This document shows positions 8,354 to 17,806 of a stretch of 64,000 nucleotides of DNA, piece after piece. Made by a program: the position numbers and the translations under genes. Under the pieces are notes generated by a model, which saw only the letters and a program-made list of their open reading frames with translations, did not search any database and was not told the DNA's origin. This stretch comes from Pieris napi (Eukaryota; Arthropoda; Insecta; Lepidoptera; Pieridae): contig NC_062258.1 in assembly GCF_905475465.1 (NCBI RefSeq), positions 434,001 to 498,000 of the forward strand, in the 5' to 3' direction. The stretch's first letter is position 1, and each line of letters begins with the position of its first letter.

Positions 8354-11300
8354 ATGCCAGTCACAAGGTCACAGAACAGGATGCAGCGAGGGGAATCGAC
8401 GACGACTGTTACCTCCGCCACTACGTCCGAAGTCCGGACCACAGGCGAAGAGATAACGATAGAGCAGTCCCCGTCGACGAGTGCAGCCAGCCAGCCAGAT
8501 CAAGCATTGACTCTGGCACCAGCGGGTTCCACCCGGCGGGCCGCATCGAGAGCCGTATCCAGAGCCAGCTCAAGAAGACAAGCTGAGGCCAGAGAAGAGC
8601 TGGCTCGCTGTGAGCTGCGGGAAGCGCAGGCAGCAGCACGCCTGGCTAGATTACGATTAGAAGCAGAAACGGAAGATGAAGACTCCTTTATAGAAGACGT
8701 CAACGATAACCATGAAGAAAAGGTGGCAAACTGGATGTGCTCATCGGCACAAAGGCCAGAAGAAATAGAAACAAAGAGCGACATTCGAGCAATAGCTGAC
8801 GCAATAAAGGAAGCCATGACGACACATGTAGCGCCGCAACCGAAGTACATTCAAGAGCTGCCGATATTTGAAGGCGACAGCTCCGAATGGACGGCGTTTC
8901 GAGTCGTATATGAAGACACATCTCCGATGTTCTCTGGCATTCAGAATATGGCGCGGCTACGTAAAGCGATTAAAGGCACAGCGAGAGAAAGCATTAAGAG
9001 CCTCTTGTACTCAGAGGCGATGCCAGAAGAAGTTATTAACGCTTTACGCCGAAGATTTGGTAGACCCGACGCGCTGGTGCTAGCTGAACTGGAGAAATTA
9101 AAGGCGCTTCCCAGAACGACGGAAAATCCCAGGGACATATGCGTCTTCGCTAGCCAAATAAATAACAGCGTGACCGCCATAAAGGGATTGAAGAGACCGC
9201 AATACCTCTACTCGCCTGAAATCGTGAAACTTATAATAGAGAAGATGCCTCCAATTCTCAGATTCAGATGGTATGATTTCACGGCTGCGAGGGAAGAGGA
9301 ATCGTTCAGTGATATCCAATCGATAAGCAACTTCCTCAATTTAGAAGCGGACAAATGCGGCGCATTCGCAGTACTCGAAGACAGCAAAAGTGTACGACCG
9401 AGCGCAGCGATAAGAAGGCCAGTGAAGCAAGCTACGTATAATATCGCTGAAAGGAGTAGACCTGAAGAAATCAAGTGCCCAGACTGTGAAGGTACACATA
9501 AACTCAAAGACTGCCAAAGATTCCTAAAAGCGGCAGTCAACGAGAGATGGGAAACAGTTAAGAGGCTTAAGGTCTGCTTCAAGTGCCTCGCTGGGAAGCA
9601 CCGGAAAGAAACATGCCGAAGACCACCGTGCAAGTTGTGTCGAAGATGGCACCATAGCCTACTACATGTGACGTCGGAGAGCGAACAATGTCACGAAGAG
9701 GCACCGCCCGAGACAGCGACGGTCAATACAATAAGCACACCGAAAGCTATTCTTAAGATGCTCAAGGTGGAGATATACGGACCGGCTGGGAGCAAACAAG
9801 TACTGGCGCTGCTAGATGAAGGCTCAACGGTGACACTGCTTGACGAAAACGTGGCTTCGAGCATCGGCATCAAGGGTCCTCGCGAAGCCCTGAATATAGA
9901 AACTATCGGCGGAGGGCAAATGAAAAATCACGACTCCATGATTTTAGATATCGAACTGAAAGGGATCAAGGAAAGCGAGAAGAGCACACTTAAGCGGGCA
10001 AGAACTATCAAGGAGCTCAAATTAACACCTCAATTCGTAGATAAAAGCCGACTAAAGAAGTGTCATCACTTGCGGGGCTTACTACAAGACGTGTGCTACG
10101 AAGCTGAGGCGCCGAAGCTGCTCATTGGCCAAGACAATTGGGAGTACATTGTCTCGTTACAAATACGACGTGGAAAGCCAGGGCAGCCGGTAGCGTCACG
10201 AACAAAGTTAGGATGGGTTCTCCACGGCTCCGACAGCAGCGGCGTGTCTCCAATCAATTATGTGAACACATGTGCACACGCAAACGTCGTCGAAGACAAA
10301 ATAGATCAGCTGGTGAGGGAACACTTCACTATTGAGTCTTTGGGGGTTCAGCCGAAGAAGCCTTCAACGGATATCGAACAGCGAGCACTGGACATATTGG
10401 AAAGAACCAGCCGACAGTTGGAAGATGGCAGATACGAGGTCGGACTGTTGTGGAAAAAGGAAGATGTATGTCTTCCAAATAATTACGCAGCAGCTTTCAA
10501 CAGATTTCAAGGGATTGAAAAAAAGCTGCGTAAGGACGCTAAATTAAAAAATGAGTATAGCGCGCAGATAGACAATCTGTTGAAAAGCAACTACGCTGAA
10601 GAAGCACCAGCCGACTGCACATCGAACAAAAAATGGTACCTGCCTCACTTCCCAGTGGTTCACCCTCTGAAAAAGAAGCTTAGAATTGTCTTCGACGCTG
10701 CGGCCAAATACAACGGAGTCAGCCTCAACGACGTTCTGCTGTCCGGCCCGGACTTACTACAATCAATATTTGGAGTGCTACTGCGATTCCGTCAAGGCCC
10801 TGTAGCAATAGCGGCCGATATAAAAGTGATGTTTCTGCAAGTGAAAATACGTGAAGAAGATAGAGACAGTCTCAGGTTCCTATGGCGAAAAGACAAGGAA
10901 GCGCCAGTAAAGGAATATAGAATGACATCAGTTATATTTGGAGCTGCGTCGTCGCCTTGCACCGCTTTTTATATAAAAAACAAGAACGCAAAGACCTACT
11001 TTCATAAATATCCAGAAGCGGCGCAAGCAATAGAGCGGAATCACTATATGGATGACTATTTGCAAAGTTTCCACAGTGTTGAAGATTGCAAACGAGTAAT
11101 GCAGCAAGTCGACTTGATCCACCAGAAGGCGCACTTCGAGCTACGAGGATGGGCGTCGAATAAAAAGGAGATCGTAGAAGCCGGCGGCGAACAGGAAGTG
11201 CACCTAGGTGAAAACGAAGAAAAGACTCTGGGACTGAGATGGCTGACGTCAGAGGATTGTCTTGGATTTAGAAGCCAATTTAGGAAAATCCCTGACGAGG

Positions 11301-13676
11301 TAGCGCGAGGCATGCAGACTCCAACAAAACGAGAAGTCACGGGAGCTGTGATGTCTACCTTCGACCCACTCGGACTGCTATCACCCATTCTCATCCAAGG
11401 AAAGAAGCTCATCCAAAAGATATGGCGCAGTGGTGTCGGATGGGATGACCAAATCACTGAAGACGACAACGAAGCTTGGAAGAGCTACCTAGAGCATATC
11501 GGTAGAATAAAAGACATCCGGCTGCCGCGATGCATGTCACCGTTCTGCACTGAGGGGGAGCTGCATACTTTCACTGACGCAAGTGAGACAGCGTATGCAG
11601 CCGCAGTATACTGGCGAACCAGAGGTAAAGGAAAATACTTGATAAACCTCGTCGCCGCCAAGTCGAGAGTGACGCCTCTGAAACCAACATCTATGCCGAG
11701 GCTTGAACTGCAGGCAGCTCTATTAGGTAGTAGACTTGCAGACTCAGTGGCAAAAGAACTCGACCTGCAAGTTACAAGGAAAACGTTTTGGACGGATTCG
11801 AGTGTGGTACTTTCCTGGATAAAGGCAGATCCCCGAACGTTTAAGACCTTCCTAGCTCATAGAATTGCGGAGATAGAGGATCTGACAAAACCGCAAGACT
11901 GGAGATGGGTGCCTACAGCGCAGAATCCTGCCGATGATGCGACCAGGAGTCCACCGGAAGAATTTAACGCGGAACATCGGTGGTTCAAGGGACCAGTTTT
12001 CCTGTCAAAAGGCGAAGAAGAATGGCCAGCTCCACGAAGTTTTAAAAAGGAAAAATGCGACGAAGACAGAACGACTGAGCAGGTGAATACACTTCGCCGC
12101 AGTGAAATTACTCCGGTTCCCGAAAACTTATCATCGTGGACAAGATTGTGGAGATCGACTGCCAGGGTACTACAATTCATCGATCTATGTAGAGAAAAGA
12201 AGCCGTCGAACCTCGAGCGCTGCAATAAAAGTGCAAAAAAGAGGCGAACTTACCTTCCGATCGGCGAGACCCACCTATTACAAGCGCAGGAAGTTCTTAT
12301 CGCCCAATGTCAGCATAGCAGCTTTGAACAAGACATTAAAAATCTCAAACAAGGGCGCACGACGGAGAATCGAAGCCAATTGAAAAGGCTAGACGTCACT
12401 ATGAAAGACAATCTCATAAGACTTCAAGGTAGAGCAAGAACCGTAGCGGGCGTTAACAATGACTATTTAACGCCCATAGTACTGGATGGCAGGAGTGCCA
12501 TTGGGAGATTGATGATTAAACATTATCACGAAAAATACAACCATGGTAATCAAGCCACAGTTATGAACGAAATACGGCAAAAATACTGGATGTTAGGCCT
12601 GAGATCAGTGCTGCGTAGTATACAACAAAACTGCCAGTACTGCAAGCTGAAGAAGGGTAAACCAGCGGAGCATCCGGCGGGAAACTTACCTCAAGAAAGG
12701 CTAAGACATGGTGAGCCCCCTTTCACGTGCACAGGTGTGGACTACTTCGGTCCAATGCTCGTGGCGATCGGCAGACGAAGAGAGAAGAGATGGGGAGCCT
12801 TGTTTACCTGCCTGACCACAAGGGCAGTACATATCGAGATAGTGCCCAGCCTGACGACGGACTCTACTATAATGGCGTTAAGGAGATTCGCTGCTCGAAG
12901 AGGAATGCCAAAGATAATTTATTCCGATAATGGAACAAACTTTGTCAAGGCCAGCAAAGAACTCCAAACCGCCATTGAAGAGCTTAAAAGAGAGGAAATC
13001 GTCACTGAAGCAGAGAAGGTTGGCACACAGTGGAAATTTATTCCTCCCGGCGCACCAAATATGGGAGGAGCTTGGGAACGATTGGTGCGCTCCATTAAGG
13101 TCGCACTGGACGCTACATTAAAGGAGCGCGTTCCACGAGAGGAAGTTCTGCATACGTTGCTGTTGGAAGCAGAACATATGGTTAACTCCAGACCAATAAC
13201 GAACCTAGCTGACAATTCGGAAGAGGAGGCGCTTACCCCAAATCACTTTCTCATTGGGCGATCCAGTGGAGCTGCACGCGTTGGGCATTTTCCTGATGCA
13301 AAGCTGGTGGGCAGAGAAGATTGGAAGACTGTCCAACGACTCTCTGATCACTTTTGGAGGAGATGCCCGATGATGGTACTTGCCCATGCTACTGCCCAGG
13401 AAAACGACAGGACGACGGGAAGGCGAGCAGCTACAGCCAGGCGACGTGGTTCTTATCGTAGATCGCACGCTACCACGATGCACTTGGCCGAGGGGAATCA
13501 TCGAAACCACGTACCCCGGGCCCGACGGAAGAACCAGGATCGTGGACGTCGCAACCAAAGGTGGAGTGTTACGAAGACCATCGTCGAGGATCGTCATCTT
13601 GGTGCCTGCGAAGTCGCCGTGCAGGAATGACGGTGCTACGCACGAGGGGGAGAATGTTGGCGACTCATTTATATAA
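8354..13676 (+). pseudogene. BEL/Pao retrotransposon BEL#2 gag-pol, near intact, one C-terminal frameshift
   Basis: A single ORF of 1758 codons runs from ATG 8354 (MPVTRS; the frame is open back to 8321) to 13630. Order: Gag; zinc knuckles C-P-D-C...C and C-F-K-C...C with C-K-L-C (about 9475-9660); protease LLDEGST (about 9810); RT with PHFPVVHP, AADIK-MFLQV, FGAASSP and YMDDY (about 11046); RNase H FTDASETAYAAAVY (about 11571) and WTDSS; integrase HHCC zinc region (NHGNQ...C-Q-Y-C, about 12540-12645), then D in TGVDYFGP, D in YSDNGTNF, and E in GGAWER. At about 13362-13378 the frame is lost after DHFWRR. The usual C-terminal end (QPGDVVLIVD, WPRGII) continues in another frame to a stop at 13676 that overlaps the polypurine tract and 3' LTR. 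All catalytic residues look present, so only the integrase tail is affected. Confidence 0.9.
13641..13654 (+). promoter_or_regulatory. BEL#2 polypurine tract
   Basis: cacgagggggagaa lies directly before the TGTTGG start of the 3' LTR, the expected place for plus-strand priming. Confidence 0.75.
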
Positions 13677-14570
13677 ATAGGAATAGATTATTATAACTTG
13701 GTGTTAGTGACTATATATACAATATAAATTAAGTAGGTATGAGCTATAAGTAAAATAAGAATATTGTTGGTAGCTCATAAGTAGAAATTAAGTATATATA
13801 AGTAAGGTAAAAATATGTAAAGAAAGATAGTTAAATAAATTAATTAAATGCTTCGCCGAATAAAAGGGTCGCGTAGCTCTCGTCGCGGTATACGCGCACA
13901 GATGGCTGTAAGCGCAGCTCTCGTCGCGGTATACTGTCGATGTACTTAAGCTCGGCGAGATCTACGCAAAATCCTCTTTTTCCTCCACAACGAACTGGGA
14001 CCCAAGAATAATCGCCGAAGCAAGAAACAAGAACAAGGCGCAGTTTCATTTCAAGACAACATCCTACAATTACGCACTAGCAGGGGTGCGTGGGTTGAGG
14101 CGGTGCCAGATACGTCGAACCGTCTTGACAAAACGTACGTAGTCAAACCCCACCGGTATTCAAAGCCGCGCCGAGGTTACTTTGGTTACTGCACGGGTGT
14201 TCTCAAACGAACATCTAAACGTCTAATCCCGTGCAGGCCCGAGTCTCTGAGGCGACGTCGGGATTGGCTACAATAGTAGTACGTACGAAGTCAAACCCCA
14301 CCGGTATTCAAAGCCGCGCCGAGGTTACTTTGGTTACTGCACGGGCGTTCTCAAACGAACATCTAAACGTCTAATCCCGTGCAGGCCCGAGTCTCTGAGG
14401 CGACGTCGGGATTGGCTAGAACGGTAGTACGTACGAAGTCAAACCCCACCGGTATTCAAAGCCGCACCGAGGTACTTTGGTTACTGCACGGGTGTTCTCA
14501 AACGAACATCTAAACGTATAATCCTGTGCAGGCCTGAGTCTCTGAGGTGTCGTGGGGGTTGGCATCAACA
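13655..14570 (+). repeat. BEL#2 3' LTR (916 bp)
   Basis: Begins TGTTGGCGACTC and ends GGCATCAACA, so it has TGTTG...CAACA terminal inversions. The first 310 bp are AT-rich, with a short duplicated ctctcgtcgcggtata at about 13877 and 13917. The rest repeats the 5' LTR, including three 148-bp units (from about 14142). No target duplication can be tested because the left end is missing. Confidence 0.92.
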
Positions 14571-14998
14571 CTAAAAGTCCAGTCAGTCAAGACAATTAAT
14601 TCATTATAATTCCAAAATTTTTCAAATTTTGATGTAAGGTCGGGAGTGGTATTAAAACAAACTATAAAACTTTGCAACCTGCTCTGCGGTCCGGAACATT
14701 GTTAAAAATGCAATAAATGATAATTTGCTCAGTTCTTGAGACCAAAATTCCAAAAGTTCTGCAAAGTTGGAGTGGTGTTAAATATATTATTTTACATCAC
14801 GTGTCAAATTTGCAACCAATTTAAGTGTACGGAACATTTTTTGTTATTAAAAATTAATGTTTTTCTTTATTAAACGTTCCAAAAGTTCTGCAAATTTGAC
14901 AGATATATCGAAAATAAAATAAATAACAAAAAATGTTCCGTACACTTAGGTTGGTTGCAAATTTTATACGTGATATGAAATATTATATCGAAAACTTC
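14571..14998 (+). repeat. Palindromic AT-rich repeat flanking the Maverick (left arm)
   Basis: Repeated motifs of the form ttccaaaagttctgcaaa, ttgcaacc and cggaacattgttaaaa recur in both orientations. For example, the block around 14806-14850 (tttgcaacc...aacattttttgtta) is inverted at about 14925-14965. The flank right of the Maverick (27987-28205) carries the same motifs inverted. No gene is seen. The last six bases (14993-14998, aacttc) are the Maverick target duplication. Confidence 0.6.
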
Positions 14999-15487
14999 AG
15001 TAGTATGGATTCCCGGGCACTGCCTTACCCGCTGCTTCGGTAAAAAAAGCTGTTTCGGAGGCAGCGCCCGCCTAAAAAAAAAAAAAAAAAGTTTGTACTC
15101 TAACCCCACTAAACAGGACGTGTGGAGTCGAATGCACTCACTCCTGAAGTGATAGCTCTAACCGTTCCAGAGATAGCTTTCCCAAAACCCTTGCTAATTA
15201 CTTACTAATCACCACCTTATCAGCTACTATTTCCTGCACGAAATACCCACTCATTATCTAATTACTTAATGACTCAGTACGAATGCATCGTTATCTACTT
15301 TCCTACATTCACTAACCCGATCTATGGCTCTAAAAGAAAAATAGAATAAACTATATCTAACCTAACCTACGGGTCTAAGCAAACAACAATAAATATACCT
15401 ACATTAACACCATTATCTATAATAAAATTAGATGTAAGGGTTACATATTTAAATAAAACATTTTTATTCCAGGTATTATTCTTTTAT

Positions 15488-15931
15488 TTATATGTCCATT
15501 ATATTTCTATACAAATTTACTAGCACCGTATCATTGTTCTCTGAGTCACACGTAAAATTTCTAAGGAAGTCTTCTAATCTCATCCCCCTGAACTTGTAAT
15601 ATATGTATACCAAACAGTACTCTCCGCACACCGCCGATAGGTAATCCTGAACCGTAAGGCTATTGTATCTCCACATGCAACAATTCCTCCTTAAAAATCC
15701 TTCTATTGCTTCAATAGGTTTACGTCCAAACGAATCAAAGTATTCCCCAACTCTTTCGACGTTTATATGAATAGCCACCCAATGAGACCCCGGCTGTGAA
15801 TCAGGGTCAAGATTGCATATGATAAGTGCTGGCACCTGAGCATACATCGGCAATCGATTTGAAGGATATACGTTGCTCTGGAGGCTGGGATGTATTCTAC
15901 GAAGACTCATTTGCACTTCTAGTGTGTTCAT
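15488..15931 (-). CDS. Adenain-like cysteine protease, left TIR copy
   Basis: Encodes the same 147-residue protein as 27049-27492, on the opposite strand. Motifs: GSHWVAIHI (catalytic His), EYFDSFG (acidic residue), and VQDYLSAVCGEYC (Gln and catalytic Cys). In adenovirus-like systems this protease matures capsid proteins. A TCAGT initiator-like element and a T-rich stretch lie upstream, also within the repeat, so both copies have the same potential promoter. Confidence 0.9.
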   Translation of the reverse strand: MNTLEVQMSLRRIHPSLQSNVYPSNRLPMYAQVPALIICNLDPDSQPGSHWVAIHINVERVGEYFDSFGRKPIEAIEGFLRRNCCMWRYNSLTVQDYLSAVCGEYCLVYIYYKFRGMRLEDFLRNFTCDSENNDTVLVNLYRNIMDI

Positions 15932-16157
15932 AGTTTAATACGCGTTTACTCCCCTACTCTTTCACTCTTTTACTGACTACATTTATTACTATCAATTCAT
16001 ATTTGTACCAATGTATTTAAACACACATAATATGATCTCAACATAAGTAATGAGTCTCTTTGTAAAAAAAGTAATGAAGGTAAATAAAAACCATGTCATA
16101 TTCGATTACATTATATTTTATTATTCTTAATATCATAATAATTACATAAGTGATTGC

Positions 16158-16637
16158 TTAACTACTATAATCCACACATACATTTCTGTTCTTATCTATT
16201 TCTATAATATTTGAAAGCTCTGCGTAAACTACACAGTTAATTGTTTCAGTCAATGCGCTCTCGAATCTTACTTCCATTCTTACACTACCATGGCGTACAA
16301 GATTCCAATGCACATTAGAGTTAGCCGACAAGTCAGGTGTTAAATCAAAAGCTAGTAAACAGTATCCATTTCAATATTGTTCCCTCGATATGCCATTACC
16401 TTCGTTAAGAAAATGTATACCGGTGCCTGAGTACAGGGTGTGGTATGCGCTAGTAAATACATCGTTTGGAAATGATGGTTGTAACGATTTTGAAGGTATC
16501 TGTTGACCATCTATATATAGGCTAAATGAGCAAATACCAAAATTTTCAAAGTTGAAAGGATTTTTAACATAACTACCGTTGAATGCTGTATTATTCACAA
16601 AACCTATAATACATCTCTTAGGAACCTGTCCTAAAAT
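16158..16637 (-). pseudogene. Fragment of major capsid protein gene in left TIR
   Basis: Covers the last ~160 codons of the capsid gene at 25509-26822, inverted and almost identical. There is no 5' part and no start codon of its own. At about 16371 a TCA-to-TGA change interrupts it after REQY. It ends where the terminal repeat ends (about 16637). It probably arose by extension of the inverted repeat into the gene, not as a functional second gene. Confidence 0.88.
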
Positions 16638-16644
16638 ATACTTC

Positions 16645-16815
16645 AAAAGTAATGAAGGTTAATAAAAACCTGATAAGGTTATTCGTTTATATTTTCATAT
16701 TCGTAAATATATTTTATTGTTCTTAATATTATAATAATTATACGTATATGTTGTTGCTAAATTACTAGATACACACATTTCTGTTCTTATCTATTTCAAA
16801 AATATTTTAAAAATG
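16645..16815 (-). pseudogene. Older, diverged copy of the capsid gene 3' end and its UTR
   Basis: Immediately inside the left TIR the same arrangement recurs in diverged form. The minus strand encodes a tail like ...I-F-E-I-D-K-N-R-N-V-C before a stop, then a UTR resembling 16070-16150 (attattaagaataataaaata... and cttcattact). It is a direct repeat of the TIR segment with many substitutions. I read it as a relic of a former repeat boundary. Confidence 0.65.
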
Positions 16816-16955
16816 CAATGACTATTAAGATTGCAAAGGGTATTTAGAGTGCCCTTTGTATTTATTATCCACATTTTACTGATAGGTATGGATACTTGTT
16901 CAAACATGCAGTCGAGTTGACTATCGTAACTAGATAATGATATCCATTACCAGTC

Positions 16956-16962
16956 TATATAA
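16956..16962 (+). promoter_or_regulatory. TATA box of the first Maverick gene
   Basis: TATATAA lies 90 bp before the ATG at 17046. About 35 bp downstream is attgtgct, also found at a similar distance after the PolB TATA box, so it may be part of a shared core promoter. Confidence 0.5.
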
Positions 16963-17045
16963 CCCGATACTTGTAAAAAGATTTAGTATTGTGCTCTAAG
17001 TTCGACAAAAGTGAAGTGGTTGAAAGTTTGAAATAATAAACAACA

Positions 17046-17610
17046 ATGGAGGTAAGTTATTTATATTTTATAAATTTGGTTTCAGTAAATTCTTTAATAA
17101 TTCCTATTTATTTTTTGAAACGCATTTTGATTTGTTTATGTTATATTTCAGTCTTCATACAACCTGAAAGATGTGGAAAAATGTTTCAGACCATATAATT
17201 ATTATAATTTATCTGATGATGAAGAAGAGGTTTTAAACATAACAGAAAATAAAAATAAGAAGACCAATCGTTTAGATGACTTTTTTCTTCAAGAACCTGA
17301 CCGGAAGAAGAAAAAAACTAAACTTTCTTCAAGTGTTGGCCGTGCAGGGAAGGAGGGAAGCATTTCTTATATATCGACTGATAAAGATGATGGAATGGAC
17401 GCTGACATACTTGTGAAAATGGAATTATATAGTTTAAAAAAGTTGAAAGAAATCCCAGTGGCACAACATTGGAAAAATGCAGATATTCGTGTTAAATATT
17501 ATATGAAAAACGATTCCAACATTGATGTTCAGATAAAGGATATTGTATACAACATAACAAAGGGGATATCCGAGGAAGATAGTGTAAAACGTTACAGTTT
17601 TAAAAATTAG
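17046..17610 (+). CDS. Small acidic/basic Maverick protein, two exons, function unknown
   Basis: Exon 1 is only ATG GAG (17046-17051), followed by gtaagt. The intron (17052-17151, 100 bp) ends atatttcag, and exon 2 continues from 17152 to the stop at 17610. The product is about 155 residues. It has an acidic patch (SDDEEEV) near residue 25, a very basic stretch (DRKKKKTK) near residue 55, and a more structured C-terminal half. The open frame without the splice would start only at a GTG (17173), which favours the intron. I do not recognise the family. Its place beside PolB, with an equivalent intron, suggests an early or replication-linked role, which is inference. Confidence 0.6.
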
Positions 17611-17688
17611 TTTCATTTAGTTTCTTCATGCTTCAGATTTTAATATCATATGTTTATATAATTAAGTAATGTTTCAGTTTTGCACTAG

Positions 17689-17696
17689 TATAAATA
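17689..17696 (+). promoter_or_regulatory. TATA box of the PolB gene
   Basis: TATAAATA lies 111 bp before the ATG at 17807, with attgtgct about 40 bp downstream as in the first gene. Confidence 0.5.
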
Positions 17697-17806
17697 CTAT
17701 GTTGCATTGTACAAAGTCAATCATTGTGCTTTTTGTTGAAGACCTTTGCGCATTAAGGTTAAAAGTGTGAGACAAAAAACAGTTGTGAAACGAATACATA
17801 TATACA

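Larger units (their letters stand above)
14999..16637 (+). repeat. Left terminal inverted repeat (~1.64 kb) with terminal hairpin
   Basis: Near-perfect inverse of about 26343-27980. It contains a complete protease gene and the 3' end of the capsid gene, both on the minus strand. The outer 75 bp can fold (CGGGCACTGCC 15014-15024 against GGCAGCGCCCG 15060-15070, one mismatch), followed by an A17 run. Differences seen include the A-run length and a C/G change that creates a stop in the left capsid copy. Confidence 0.93.

Noticed and set aside
13840..14049. A small minus-strand gene in the BEL#2 3' LTR
   Set aside because: Chance ORF in LTR sequence; no motif and no match to a known element protein.
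14870..15109. Small minus-strand ORF across the Maverick left end
   Set aside because: It crosses the target duplication and element boundary and includes a poly-Phe run from the A17 tract; an artefact of composition.
16371..16646. A separate small gene on the minus strand (91 codons)
   Set aside because: It is the inverted copy of the capsid gene 3' part within the left TIR, truncated by a C/G change; its apparent start is inside the repeat boundary.
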